Shown: positions 26,929 to 37,215 of the stretch, in pieces
Numbering within the stretch: the stretch's first letter is position 1
Layout of the letters: the number at the start of each line of letters is the position of its first letter
Origin: Bacteroides sp.
GTDB taxonomy: Bacteria > Bacteroidota > Bacteroidia > Bacteroidales > Bacteroidaceae
DNA length: 64,000 bases
Reading direction: 5' to 3'
Assembly: GCF_028690125.1 (NCBI RefSeq)
Contig: NZ_JAQVBV010000002.1
Coordinates: forward strand, 268,484 to 332,483
The notes under the pieces: generated by a model
The model's database searches: none
What the model saw: only the letters and a program-made list of their open reading frames with translations
What the model was told of the DNA's origin: nothing
Translations under genes and position numbers: made by a program

Positions 26929-27732
26929 ATGCTAGAACTCAAAAACAATCCTGCTAATAATTTCTTTCTGTTAGCAGGTCCATGTGTAATAGAAGGCGAA
27001 GATATGGCAATGCGTATTGCAGAGCGTGTCGTTAAAATCACTGAATCACTGAAGATTCCTTACGTATTTAAAGGATCGTACCGCAAAGCAAACCGCTCAC
27101 GGTTGGATTCTTTTATGGGTATCGGTGATGAAAAAGCACTCAAAATTCTGAAAAAGGTACATGATACCTTTGGCATTCCTACCGTAACCGACATTCACGC
27201 TGCGGATGAAGCAGAAATGGCAGCCGAATATGTAGATGTACTCCAAATTCCGGCTTTTCTATGTCGCCAAACTGACTTGTTAGTAGCAGCAGCCGATACA
27301 GGAAAAATAATCAATATCAAGAAAGGTCAATTCCTATCTCCCAACGCCATGAAATTTGCCGCAGACAAGGTAGTTGAAGCAGGAAATAAAAATGTGATGC
27401 TAACCGAACGCGGTACTACTTTCGGTTATCAGGATTTAGTAGTAGACTATCGTGGTATTCCGGAAATGCAGTCATTTGGTTATCCGGTCATTCTGGATGT
27501 CACTCATTCTTTGCAACAGCCTAATCAGACTAGCGGTGTGACAGGCGGTATGCCACAATTGATAGAAACCGTTGCGAAAGCAGGGATTGCCGTAGGTGCT
27601 GACGGACTATTCATTGAAACTCATGAGCACCCGGAAGTAGCCAAAAGCGATGGAGCTAATATGTTAAGATTAGACCTATTGGAAGGATTATTGACCAAAT
27701 TGGTCAGGATACGGGAAGCTATTCAATCGTAA
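26929..27732 (+). CDS. kdsA: 3-deoxy-8-phosphooctulonate synthase (KDO-8-P synthase)
   Basis: 267 residues. Condenses phosphoenolpyruvate with arabinose-5-phosphate to give KDO-8-P for lipopolysaccharide. Family features: LLAGPCVIE at the start, VFKGSYRKANRSR, the LQIPAFLCRQTDLL core, and the ending ETHEHPEVAKSDGANML. The typical length is matched. The M16 protease pair begins 21 bases after its stop and may be partly co-transcribed. Confidence 0.95.
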   Translation: MLELKNNPANNFFLLAGPCVIEGEDMAMRIAERVVKITESLKIPYVFKGSYRKANRSRLDSFMGIGDEKALKILKKVHDTFGIPTVTDIHAADEAEMAAEYVDVLQIPAFLCRQTDLLVAAADTGKIINIKKGQFLSPNAMKFAADKVVEAGNKNVMLTERGTTFGYQDLVVDYRGIPEMQSFGYPVILDVTHSLQQPNQTSGVTGGMPQLIETVAKAGIAVGADGLFIETHEHPEVAKSDGANMLRLDLLEGLLTKLVRIREAIQS

Positions 27733-27753
27733 CAAATTGCACGCCAACACACT

Positions 27754-30573
27754 ATGAAACAGCTTTTATTACTCTTAACACTAATAGCTTGTTGCAGTTT
27801 TCAGCAGATAACGGCACAGCAATCGGCATCGCTCCCTATCGATCCCGATGTACGCATGGGCAAGCTAAGTAACGGGCTGACTTATTATATTCAAAGAAAT
27901 ATCTTTGCCACAAACCGGGCCGACTTCTTCATCGCACAAAAAGTAGGCTCCATACAGGAAGAAAGCAATCAACTGGGTTTAGCGCATTTCCTGGAACATA
28001 TGTGTTTCAACGGTACGACCCATTTCCCAGGTGGTGGTTTAAAACAATACTTAGAGCGCATCGGAGTTAAATTTGGAGAGAACCTCAATGCTTATACTTC
28101 TGTAGACGAAACGGTATACAATATTTGCAATGTCCCGGTCAATACACCGGGGGCTATAGACTCCTGTCTGATGATCTTACACGACTGGAGCAATGGCCTT
28201 ACCTTAGATCCTGTAGAAATCAATAAGGAACGTGGAGTCATTAACGAAGAATGGCGTACACGAATGAATGCTATGCAACGCCTTCAGGAGAAAATGTTGC
28301 CGGTTATGTTTCCCGGAACCAAGTACGCGACTTGTTTTCCGATCGGAACTATGGAAGTAGTGATGAACTTCAAGCCACAAGCACTCAGAGATTATTATGA
28401 AAAGTGGTATCGCCCCGACTTACAAGGTATTATCATTGTAGGAGACATCCTTGTAGATGATACAGAAGCGCAGATCAAAAGGATCTTCGCAGATATTCCC
28501 GCACAGCCAAACCCAGCCAAACGGGAGTACTACCCTGTCAATGATAATAAAGAACCTATCATATTCATCGGCAAAGATAAAGAGCAATCATCTGTACAGG
28601 CTTTCATCTATAATAAACATGAAGCAACACCCGACGATCAGAAAAACAGCATGGACTATTTGGCAAAAAGCTATTCCAGTTACATGATCACCTGTATGCT
28701 CAATCAACGCCTGAACGAACTCTTACAGAAAGCAAATCCTCCTTTTGTAGAAGCTTCGGTATTCGAAGATAACTTCATTGTCGCTAAAACCAAACAAACG
28801 TTTACCGGTATGGTAGGCTGTGCCGAAGGCTCGATAGAACAGGGATTTAGAACATTACTAAGAGAAATGGAACGTGCCCGCCGTTTCGGCTTCACCGAGA
28901 ACGAGTATAACCGTGCCCGGACTAACTACCTGCAAGGATGGGAAAGAGCATACAACGAACGTGATAAACGAAAGAACGCAGAATTAACCAATCAATGCAT
29001 CCGCCATTTCCTGGATCAAGAACCTCTGTTAGGTATCGAAAACCAATTTAAGATATTCAGCCAAATCGCTTCCGGCGTTACAGTAGGAATGCTGAACGAC
29101 ATGATGAAAAAGCTTATTACAGACACCAATCAGGCAGTGGCTATTTTTGCACCAGAGAAAAACGGTTTATCGCTACCCACAAAGGAATCTATCAAGAAAT
29201 TATTAGAAGAAGTGAAAAAAGAAGAACTCACTCCTTATGAAGACAAGCACGTGAGTAAGTCTTTGATAAAAGAAATTCCAAAAGGTGGCAAAATCATATC
29301 AGAAACTATAGAACCGATTTTTGGGACTACCTTGCTGACTCTGTCCAATGGGGTTAAAGTCATGATTAAGAATACAAATTTTAAGGCTGATGAAATACTG
29401 ATGAAAGGCGTCAGTCTCGGAGGAAGTTCTCTGTTCCCCGATTCGGAGATTGCCAACATCAATTTCATGCAATCTGCAGGAGTCGGAGGATTAGGAGATC
29501 TCAACGCCATTGACATTGGAAAGATTTTAACGGGTAAACAAGCTACCGCAGGTTATAATATAACCAACAATACAGAGTATGTAGATGGTAATTGTGCTCC
29601 TAAAGACTTTGAGACGATGTTGCAGCTTGCTTACCTGATTTTCACGGCAATCCGACAAGATGATGAAGCATTCGCCTCCTACAAGGAACGTTGCAGGGAG
29701 TCTTTGTTAAATCAGGAAATGGATCCGGGAATAGCATTTTACGACAGCATTAATTATGCAATAAAAAAAGGTCATCCCCGTACGCAACGCTTTAACTCGC
29801 AAATGCTTACTCGAACAGACTACAATAAAATATTAGCGATGCATCGCGACCGTTATAAAGATGCCAGCGATTTTACTTTTATTTTTATCGGTAATGTCGA
29901 TACTGAAAAGATGAAGCCTTTGATAGCTACTTATTTAGGAGCTCTTCCTTCTATAAATAGAAAGGAAACGTTTTTAGACAACAACGTCAAAAACCGTAAA
30001 GGAGTTTACAAGAATATATTCTACAAAAAACAAAATGTTGCCAAAGCTTCCAACTTCATGAGTTTCATTGGAGACTGTTCATACAATCTAAGAAATATGG
30101 CCTTATTTGATATGTCCTGCCAGATACTCAACCTGATTTATACAGAGAAGATACGCGAACAGGAAGGAGGAACCTACGGTGTATTTGTAGGTGGTAATCT
30201 TTCCAAATATCCGGAGGAGATAGTCGGTATGCAGATTAGCTTTGACACATCTCCTACGAAGCGGGAAGCATTGCTGAAGATCATCTATGATGAACTGGAG
30301 CAGATATCCAAGGTCGGTCCGACGCAAGAAAACCTCAACAAAGTAAAAGAGTTTATGCTCAAGAAATATGCTGAAAACTTAAATGATAACGGACTATGGC
30401 TGTCATGGATTGATGAATACTTGTACACCGGAGTTAATCCAATTGATAATTATGAAGAATTCGTTAAAGGTTTTACAGTGAAAGATGTAGCCGACTTCAT
30501 TGGAAATTTGATTAAACAGAAAAATCAGATAGAGATTTCAATGATCAGTCCGGAAGAAGATAAACCTCAATAG
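27754..30573 (+). CDS. M16 family zinc protease, copy 1
   Basis: 939 residues with a signal peptide (LLLLTLIACCSFQQITAQQ). The inverted zinc motif HFLEH occupies 78-82, with the distal Glu in the following helix (KERGVINEEW). The four-domain architecture of pitrilysin/PqqL-like proteases is seen: the first half carries the zinc site, the second half (from about residue 520) is the inactive half with an R/Y-type region (EQEGGTYGVFVGG). It acts on peptides in the periplasm or at the surface. The immediate downstream gene is a paralogue of similar length, indicating a tandem duplication. Confidence 0.92.
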   Translation: MKQLLLLLTLIACCSFQQITAQQSASLPIDPDVRMGKLSNGLTYYIQRNIFATNRADFFIAQKVGSIQEESNQLGLAHFLEHMCFNGTTHFPGGGLKQYLERIGVKFGENLNAYTSVDETVYNICNVPVNTPGAIDSCLMILHDWSNGLTLDPVEINKERGVINEEWRTRMNAMQRLQEKMLPVMFPGTKYATCFPIGTMEVVMNFKPQALRDYYEKWYRPDLQGIIIVGDILVDDTEAQIKRIFADIPAQPNPAKREYYPVNDNKEPIIFIGKDKEQSSVQAFIYNKHEATPDDQKNSMDYLAKSYSSYMITCMLNQRLNELLQKANPPFVEASVFEDNFIVAKTKQTFTGMVGCAEGSIEQGFRTLLREMERARRFGFTENEYNRARTNYLQGWERAYNERDKRKNAELTNQCIRHFLDQEPLLGIENQFKIFSQIASGVTVGMLNDMMKKLITDTNQAVAIFAPEKNGLSLPTKESIKKLLEEVKKEELTPYEDKHVSKSLIKEIPKGGKIISETIEPIFGTTLLTLSNGVKVMIKNTNFKADEILMKGVSLGGSSLFPDSEIANINFMQSAGVGGLGDLNAIDIGKILTGKQATAGYNITNNTEYVDGNCAPKDFETMLQLAYLIFTAIRQDDEAFASYKERCRESLLNQEMDPGIAFYDSINYAIKKGHPRTQRFNSQMLTRTDYNKILAMHRDRYKDASDFTFIFIGNVDTEKMKPLIATYLGALPSINRKETFLDNNVKNRKGVYKNIFYKKQNVAKASNFMSFIGDCSYNLRNMALFDMSCQILNLIYTEKIREQEGGTYGVFVGGNLSKYPEEIVGMQISFDTSPTKREALLKIIYDELEQISKVGPTQENLNKVKEFMLKKYAENLNDNGLWLSWIDEYLYTGVNPIDNYEEFVKGFTVKDVADFIGNLIKQKNQIEISMISPEEDKPQ

Positions 30574-30616
30574 ATATGTATCACATAAACTATAATATTT
30601 TTTTAAACAATAGAAC

Positions 30617-33475
30617 ATGAAACATTTATTACGTGGATTATTTATTGCAGTCTTAGCAATATGCTGTAACTTCCAATTTGTACTTGCACAGCCCATGCAG
30701 GTACTGCCCGTGGACAAAGATGTCCGCATCGGTAAACTGGACAATGGGTTAACTTATTACATTCGCCATAACGCACTGCCCGAAAAGCGTGCAGAATTTT
30801 ACATTGCGCAAAAGGTAGGTTCTATCCTGGAAGAGCCACAGCAACGTGGTCTCGCACACTTCCTTGAACATATGGCATTTAACGGAACTACTAATTTCCC
30901 AGGTAATGAGAAAGGATTAGGTATCATCCCTTGGTGTGAAACCAAAGGTATCAAATTCGGTACAAACTTAAATGCATATACCAGTGTTGATCAAACTGTT
31001 TACAACATCAGCAATGTTCCTACTGAAAATGTAAATGTAGTAGACTCTTGTCTGTTAATTCTGCATGACTGGTCGAATGCTATCAACCTTGCCGATAAGG
31101 AAATCGACAAAGAACGTGGCGTGATCCGTGAAGAATGGAGAAGCCGTAACAGCGGTATGCAACGCATTATGACCAACGCTCTGTCTACCATGTATCCGGA
31201 CTCAAAATATGCCGACTGTATGCCTATCGGAAGCCTTGATGTTATCAATAACTTCCCTTATCAGGACATCCGTGATTACTATGCGAAATGGTATCGTCCA
31301 GACTTACAAGGTATTATCATTGTAGGTGATATCAATGTAGATGAAATCGAAGCTAAACTAAAGAGTATATTTGCCGACGTGAAAGCTCCGGTAAATCCAG
31401 TAGAACGTACTTACTACCCGGTAGCAGACAATCAGGAACCGTTGATCTACATCGGTACGGATAAGGAAGTAAAAACTCCTTCTTTTAATATCTTCTACAA
31501 GCATGAAGCTACACCGGATTCAACAAAGAATACCATCAACTATTATGCTACACAGTATATGTTGAATATGGCTATTACAATGTTAAACAACCGTTTGGGA
31601 GAACTTATCCAGACCGCAGAACCTCCTTTCACAAGTGCAAGTGCCGGTTTTGGTGGTTATTTCCTTGCTAAAACAAAAGATGCTTTCACACTGAGCGGAA
31701 GCAGCAAATTAGATGGTATCGAACTGGCAATGAAAACCGTATTGCAAGAAGCAGAACGCGCACGCCGCTTCGGATTCACTGCTACAGAATATGAACGTGC
31801 ACGTGCCAACTATCTGCAAGCAATCGAGTCGGCCTACAATGAACGTGATAAGAGAAAAAGTGGTTCTTTTACAGACGAATATGTAAGTAGTTTCCTTGAT
31901 AACGAACCGATCCCAGGTCTGGAATATGAGTGTGCTATCATGAAGCAATTAGCTCCGCAAGTATCAGTGGAGGTTATCAATCAATTGATGGGACAATTGC
32001 TTACTGACAACAATCAGGTAGTTCTGATGGCCGGTCCTGAGAAAGAAGGTATGAAATACCCGACTAAGGAAGAAATTGCAGCTTGGTTGAAAGAAACCAA
32101 ATCACTCGACGTAAAACCGTACGAAGACAAAGTTTCCAATGAACCATTACTTTCAGAAGAACCGAAAGGCGGAACAATCGTTTCTGAACAGAGTGGAGAA
32201 ATCTACGGATCAACTAAATTAGTTCTTTCTAACGGTGTGACTGTATACATCAAACCGACAGATTTCAAAGCAGATCAAATCTTGATGCAAGGTATCAGCT
32301 TCGGTGGTACCAGCTTGTTCCCGGACAATGAGATTCTGGATATCTCTCAGATTAACAGCATAGCAACAGTAGGTGGCCTTGGCAAATTCAATAAAGTAGA
32401 GTTGAGCAAAGTTCTTGCAGGCAAACGTGCTTCTGTAGGTACATCTGTAAGCTCTTTAACTGAAGCTGTTTCAGGAAGCTGCCCTCCGAGAGATTTTGAA
32501 ACAATGATGCAACTGACCTATTTGTCCTTCACTGCTCCCCGTAAAGACGATGAAGCATTCGAATCATACAAAAACCGCCTGAAAGCAGCTTTGCAAAACA
32601 AAGATGCTAATCCGATGAAAGCATTCCAGGATACTGTTTCTCATGTTTTATACGGCAATCATCCGCGTATGTTGGATTTGAAGGAAGAAATGGTTGATAA
32701 TATCAACTACGACCGTATCATCGAAATGTATATGGACCGTTTCAAAGATGCAAGCGACTTTAAATTCTACTTCGTAGGAAACATCAACATTGAAGAAGCT
32801 AAGCCTCTGATCGCTAAATATTTGGGAGGTCTTCCTGCTATCAATCGTAAAGAAACTTACAGAGATACGAAGATGAATATCCGCAAGGGAGAATATAAGA
32901 AAGAGTTTGCTAAGAAACAAGAAACTCCGATGGCTACAATCCTATTCTTGTTCAGCGGAAAATGTAAGTACGACTTACGTAACAACATCACTCTCAGCTT
33001 CCTTGAACAAGCACTGAATATGGTTTATACCGCAGAGATCCGTGAGAAAGAAGGAGGTACTTATGGTGTAAGTTGCGACGGAAGTCTCAGCCAATATCCG
33101 AAAGAAGAACTTACTCTGCAAATTTCATTCCAGACCGATCCTGATCCGGCAAAGAAAGAAAAGTTGGCTAAAATCGTAACTGAACAACTTTACAAAATAG
33201 CTAAAGAAGGTCCATCTGAAGAACATCTACAGAAGATCAAGGAATATATGCTGAAGAACTACAAAGATGCACAGAAAGAAAACAGCTATTGGCTAAGTAA
33301 CTTGAATGCATACTTCTATAGCGGTATCGATTCAACAAAAGGTTATGAAGAACTGATCAATAACATGACAGCAAAAGATGTAAAGGTATTCCTTGACAAG
33401 TTGCTGAAACAAAAGAATGAAATTGAAATTATCATGACCGTACCTGAAGAAGATATCAAAAAAGCTGATAAATAA
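30617..33475 (+). CDS. M16 family zinc protease, copy 2
   Basis: 952 residues, signal peptide ending VLAQ, zinc motif HFLEH at 81-85, conserved helix KERGVIREEW, and a C-terminal half with REKEGGTYGVSCDG. It is clearly paralogous to the preceding protein, including VDKDVRIGKLDNGLTYYI against the matching segment of copy 1. The gene follows copy 1 by 43 bases. Codon use looks more biased toward highly expressed codons than in copy 1. The two may form a heterodimer, as some M16B proteins do; that is inference. Confidence 0.92.
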   Translation: MKHLLRGLFIAVLAICCNFQFVLAQPMQVLPVDKDVRIGKLDNGLTYYIRHNALPEKRAEFYIAQKVGSILEEPQQRGLAHFLEHMAFNGTTNFPGNEKGLGIIPWCETKGIKFGTNLNAYTSVDQTVYNISNVPTENVNVVDSCLLILHDWSNAINLADKEIDKERGVIREEWRSRNSGMQRIMTNALSTMYPDSKYADCMPIGSLDVINNFPYQDIRDYYAKWYRPDLQGIIIVGDINVDEIEAKLKSIFADVKAPVNPVERTYYPVADNQEPLIYIGTDKEVKTPSFNIFYKHEATPDSTKNTINYYATQYMLNMAITMLNNRLGELIQTAEPPFTSASAGFGGYFLAKTKDAFTLSGSSKLDGIELAMKTVLQEAERARRFGFTATEYERARANYLQAIESAYNERDKRKSGSFTDEYVSSFLDNEPIPGLEYECAIMKQLAPQVSVEVINQLMGQLLTDNNQVVLMAGPEKEGMKYPTKEEIAAWLKETKSLDVKPYEDKVSNEPLLSEEPKGGTIVSEQSGEIYGSTKLVLSNGVTVYIKPTDFKADQILMQGISFGGTSLFPDNEILDISQINSIATVGGLGKFNKVELSKVLAGKRASVGTSVSSLTEAVSGSCPPRDFETMMQLTYLSFTAPRKDDEAFESYKNRLKAALQNKDANPMKAFQDTVSHVLYGNHPRMLDLKEEMVDNINYDRIIEMYMDRFKDASDFKFYFVGNINIEEAKPLIAKYLGGLPAINRKETYRDTKMNIRKGEYKKEFAKKQETPMATILFLFSGKCKYDLRNNITLSFLEQALNMVYTAEIREKEGGTYGVSCDGSLSQYPKEELTLQISFQTDPDPAKKEKLAKIVTEQLYKIAKEGPSEEHLQKIKEYMLKNYKDAQKENSYWLSNLNAYFYSGIDSTKGYEELINNMTAKDVKVFLDKLLKQKNEIEIIMTVPEEDIKKADK

Positions 33476-33496
33476 GAATCTTCAATTATCAATTGT

Positions 33497-34987
33497 ATGA
33501 TGATATTCAACGAATTACGTAAACATGGAAGGCTTGCTGCCAAACGTCATCCGATGTATGAGAAAAATCTGATTGCAAAGATACTCAGCTATGCCATGGG
33601 GGTCTTCTGGGCCGGTTACCTGGTATTCTTCGGTATAATGTTTGCAACTTCCTTCGCAAATATGATTCCCAATCGGGAACCATATCATGTAATCAATGGA
33701 TTTGTTCTAGTTATCATTCTGGTACTGGATTTCCTGTTACGTATTCCGTTGCAAAAAACACTGACACAGGAGGTAAAGCCTTACCTCCTGCTGCCAGTTA
33801 AACGAAACCAAATTATTGACTTTTTACTTTTACGTTCCGGACTAAGTATATATAACCTGTTCTGGTTTTTCTTCTTCGTCCCTTTTTCCTTCCTCACTAT
33901 CACAAAATTCTTTGGTGTATGGAGTGTCATCACCTATCTTATAGGCATTTGGCTTATTATTATTATCAATAACTACTGGTATCTGCTTTGCCGCACACTT
34001 ATCAACGAACGTATTTGGTGGATATTACTTCCTGTCATTTTATATGCAGTGATTGGTTATCTGCTCATTATTCCCGACAGTGCCGTATCTTCTTTTATGA
34101 TGGATATGGGCGACGGATTCATTGAAGGGAATATTCTTTATTTTCTCGGTCCGATATTAGTTATAGCTATTTTATGGTTGATAAACCGCCGAGTCATCTT
34201 TAGTCTGATCTATGCAGAATTGGCTAGAACCACCGATTTAAAGATAAAACATGTGTCCGATTATAAATTCTTCGAACGCTATGGAGAAGTAGGTGAATAT
34301 ATGCGTTTGGAACTGAAATTGCTTTTGCGTAACCGCAGTTGCAAGGGCTTGTTACGCAGTATTTTCATATTAATCATCATATTTTCCTGCATATTAAGTT
34401 TTTCATCTATGTACGATGGAAACTTCATGCGTACCTTTATCTATGTATACAATTTCAGCGCATTTGGTATGATCATCCTTACTCGAATCATGTCTTTCGA
34501 AGGAAACTACATTGATGGTCTGATGTCCCGAAAAGACTCTATCCTCAACGTGCTGAAAGCCAAATATTATGTATATAGCATAGGAGAACTCATACCGTTT
34601 ACATTGATGGTTCCCGCTATCATAATGGGCAAGCTTTCATTATTGGGAGCATTTGCTTGGTTTTTCTATACCACAGGTCTTATCTATTTTGGTTATTTCC
34701 AATTAGCCGTTTACAATAAACAAGCGATTCCATTGAATGAGAAGGTTACAAGACGTCAAGGTAGCAGTGCTATACAGACACTTGTTAATTTCTGTTCTTT
34801 CGGACTCCCCCTGCTTTTATACAGTGCATTAAATGTGCTTTTAGGAGAAACAATAACATACATCATACTCTTAATCATCGGTTTGGGGTTTACGCTGACC
34901 TCCCCCTACTGGATAAAAAGTGTATACCACCGTTTTATGGAACGCCGTTATAAGAATATGGAAGGTTTCAGAGATAGCCGCCAATAA
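33497..34987 (+). CDS. DUF5687 family membrane protein (ABC permease-like)
   Basis: 496 residues with about a dozen hydrophobic segments (for example VFWAGYLVFFGIMFATSF, IIPDSAVSSFMMDM flanked by two, and a hydrophobic C-terminal pair). It resembles the DUF5687/ABC-2-type permeases of Bacteroidetes. The ATPase begins 40 bases downstream, which supports an export role. Two adjacent ATGs (33497, 33500) are possible starts. Substrate unknown; proximity to the M16 proteases hints at a peptide-related task but does not prove it. Confidence 0.8.
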   Translation: MMIFNELRKHGRLAAKRHPMYEKNLIAKILSYAMGVFWAGYLVFFGIMFATSFANMIPNREPYHVINGFVLVIILVLDFLLRIPLQKTLTQEVKPYLLLPVKRNQIIDFLLLRSGLSIYNLFWFFFFVPFSFLTITKFFGVWSVITYLIGIWLIIIINNYWYLLCRTLINERIWWILLPVILYAVIGYLLIIPDSAVSSFMMDMGDGFIEGNILYFLGPILVIAILWLINRRVIFSLIYAELARTTDLKIKHVSDYKFFERYGEVGEYMRLELKLLLRNRSCKGLLRSIFILIIIFSCILSFSSMYDGNFMRTFIYVYNFSAFGMIILTRIMSFEGNYIDGLMSRKDSILNVLKAKYYVYSIGELIPFTLMVPAIIMGKLSLLGAFAWFFYTTGLIYFGYFQLAVYNKQAIPLNEKVTRRQGSSAIQTLVNFCSFGLPLLLYSALNVLLGETITYIILLIIGLGFTLTSPYWIKSVYHRFMERRYKNMEGFRDSRQ

Positions 34988-35027
34988 AAAAATATAAAAC
35001 TATAACCATTATAAAATATAGAAAACC

Positions 35028-35732
35028 GTGATTAACATTGATCAACTTAAAAAGAACTTCGGTTCAAAGGTAGCCATAGAGATTGAGCACTACGAAATTA
35101 ATCAAGGTGATATGCTTGGCCTGGTAGGGAACAATGGTGCCGGTAAAACAACACTTTTCCGATTAATGCTGGACTTACTGAAAACAGACAAAGGAAAAGT
35201 AACTATTAACGGAATCGAAGTCAGCCAAAGTGAAGACTGGAAAAGTTTTACGGGTGCCTTTATTGATGATGGTTTTCTAATCGATTATCTCACTCCGGAA
35301 GAGTACTTTTACTTCATCGGCAAAATGTACGGATTGAGCAAGGAAGAAGTAAACCAACGCCTTCTCCCCTTCGAACGCCTCATGAATGGAGAAGTACTCG
35401 GACAAAAGAAGTTCATCCGCAACTACTCTGCCGGTAATAAACAAAAGATCGGTATCATTTCGGCAATGCTCCATCATCCGCAGTTGTTAATATTGGACGA
35501 ACCGTTCAACTTCCTTGATCCAAGTTCGCAATCTGTTATCAAACATTTGCTTAAAAAATATAATGAAGAGCAACAAGCAACAATTATTATTTCCAGCCAC
35601 AATCTGGATCATACGATAGATATATGTCCGCGCATTGCATTATTGGAATCCGGTATTATTATCAAAGATCTTATTAACGAAAACAATTCCGCGGAAAAAG
35701 AGTTGAAAGATTATTTCAATGTAGAAGAATAA
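35028..35732 (+). CDS. ABC transporter ATP-binding protein (partner of DUF5687)
   Basis: 234 residues with Walker A GNNGAGKTT near residue 35, signature YSAGNKQKI, Walker B LLILDEP and the H-loop ISSHNLDHT. The start is a GTG at 35028 (MINIDQLKKNFG); no in-frame ATG lies before Walker A. The ABC-2/NatA-like type matches the permease upstream. The NlpC/P60 gene follows after 22 bases. Confidence 0.9.
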   Translation: MINIDQLKKNFGSKVAIEIEHYEINQGDMLGLVGNNGAGKTTLFRLMLDLLKTDKGKVTINGIEVSQSEDWKSFTGAFIDDGFLIDYLTPEEYFYFIGKMYGLSKEEVNQRLLPFERLMNGEVLGQKKFIRNYSAGNKQKIGIISAMLHHPQLLILDEPFNFLDPSSQSVIKHLLKKYNEEQQATIIISSHNLDHTIDICPRIALLESGIIIKDLINENNSAEKELKDYFNVEE

Positions 35733-35754
35733 CCCCGATTAACAGCGAAAGACC

Positions 35755-36267
35755 ATGAAAAAACTCATCTTACAATCCATTTTACTATTAGGAGTAATCA
35801 TTAGTTTTAGTTCCTGCCGTACTTCCGCTCCCCGTTTGGATTATAAAGCATTGGCAAAAGCCTCTATTCGGCTAGGTGTCGATATCAATCTCGAAGATAA
35901 TCACAAACTTTATATAGAATCTGCCGAGTGGATAGGCGTTCCCTATCGTGGCGGAGGTGATTCTAAAAGAGGAACGGATTGTTCGGGACTTACTTATCAG
36001 CTATACCGCAAAGTTTACCGAACCCAACTTCCAAGAAATACCGAAGACTTGAAAAAAGAGAGTAATAAGGTTAGTAAACGGAATCTCAGGGAAGGTGATC
36101 TGGTATTCTTTACCAGCCGAAACTCCGGAAAAAAAGTGGCCCACGTGGGCATCTATCTGAAAAACGGTAAGTTTATCCACGCCAGCACCAGTAAAGGAGT
36201 CATTGTCAGTAATCTGAATGAAGACTACTATACCAGACATTGGATGTCTGGGGGAAGAATACAATAA
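35755..36267 (+). CDS. NlpC/P60 (C40) peptidase lipoprotein
   Basis: 170 residues. Lipoprotein signal MKKLILQSILLLGVIISFSSC, then the C40 domain with catalytic Cys in GTDCSGLTY (Cys76), His in VAHVGIYL and a second polar residue in GKFIHAST. The family cleaves D-glutamyl-diaminopimelate type bonds in peptidoglycan. The size (about 150 mature residues) is that of a single-domain Spr/NlpC-like hydrolase. It is followed closely by the TraB/GumN gene. Confidence 0.9.
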   Translation: MKKLILQSILLLGVIISFSSCRTSAPRLDYKALAKASIRLGVDINLEDNHKLYIESAEWIGVPYRGGGDSKRGTDCSGLTYQLYRKVYRTQLPRNTEDLKKESNKVSKRNLREGDLVFFTSRNSGKKVAHVGIYLKNGKFIHASTSKGVIVSNLNEDYYTRHWMSGGRIQ

Positions 36268-36293
36268 TCATCAACTTTAAAAGTGTAAGAGTC

Positions 36294-37178
36294 ATGAAAA
36301 TATTCATTGGAGCAGTAATCTTGATATGTGTAGCTCTCAACGCAAATGCACAACTGCTATGGAAAATATCAGGCAAGAACCTTGAAAAGCCTTCTTACAT
36401 AATAGGTACACATCATTTAGCTCCACTCAGTATTAAAGATAGCATTGCCGGTCTGCAGAAAGCATTGAACGAAACGCAGCAAGTATATGGAGAATTAAAA
36501 ATATCAGATACACAAACACCTGCTGCTATGCAGAAAATGCAGAAAATGATGATGACAGAAAGTGATTCGACATTAATGACACTTCTTTCGCCAGCTGATT
36601 TTGAGACTGCAAACAAATACAGTAAAGAGTACTTAATGATGGATTTACAACAAGTACCTAAACTGAAACCAGCTGCTATACAAAATAACATAATAGTAGT
36701 AGCTTATATTAAACACATCCGGAACTTTCATCCACAAGAGCAGCTGGACACCTATTTCCAGACTCAGGCTATCCAAAAAGGTAAGAAAGTAGAAGGATTA
36801 GAAACAGTAGAGTTCCAATTCAACTTACTATTCAATGGCACTTCATTAAAACGTCAGGCACAGTTACTAATGTGTGTGCTCAACAATATGGACGATGAAA
36901 TAGATGTTTTAAGAAAAGTGACAGATGCTTATTTAAAACAAGATTTAACTACTATGCTCAGCCTTAGTGAAGAGCGTAAGGGAAATCAGTGCGATCCGCT
37001 TCCGGATGAAGATGAAGCTATGGTTACCAATCGCAATCAGGCGTGGGTTGAGAAACTGGCTAACATCATGAAGGCTGCTCCAACCTTCGTTGCAGTCGGT
37101 GCTTTACATCTCCCAGGCGAAAAAGGAGTGCTAAACTTACTGAAAAAACAAGGATATACAGTAGAACCAGTTAAATAG
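36294..37178 (+). CDS. TraB/GumN family protein
   Basis: 294 residues from ATG 36294 (an earlier frame start at 36240 overlaps the previous gene). Signal peptide MKIFIGAVILICVALNANAQ, then the TraB/GumN features: LLWKISGKNLEKPSYIIGTHHLAP near the N-terminus and FVAVGALHLPGEKGVLNLL near the C-terminus, both carrying the conserved Gly-His pairs thought to bind metal. Some relatives (Tiki) are metalloproteases. It lies 26 bases after the NlpC/P60 gene. Confidence 0.85.
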   Translation: MKIFIGAVILICVALNANAQLLWKISGKNLEKPSYIIGTHHLAPLSIKDSIAGLQKALNETQQVYGELKISDTQTPAAMQKMQKMMMTESDSTLMTLLSPADFETANKYSKEYLMMDLQQVPKLKPAAIQNNIIVVAYIKHIRNFHPQEQLDTYFQTQAIQKGKKVEGLETVEFQFNLLFNGTSLKRQAQLLMCVLNNMDDEIDVLRKVTDAYLKQDLTTMLSLSEERKGNQCDPLPDEDEAMVTNRNQAWVEKLANIMKAAPTFVAVGALHLPGEKGVLNLLKKQGYTVEPVK

Positions 37179-37192
37179 AAATAGGATTTTAT

Positions 37193-37200
37193 TACTTTTG
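37193..37200 (+). promoter_or_regulatory. -7 box TACTTTTG for the HAD gene
   Basis: Matches TAnnTTTG, 15 bases before ATG 37216, and covers the TTG at 37198. Confidence 0.55.
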
Positions 37201-37215
37201 TCGAAAAGTTTTCCT

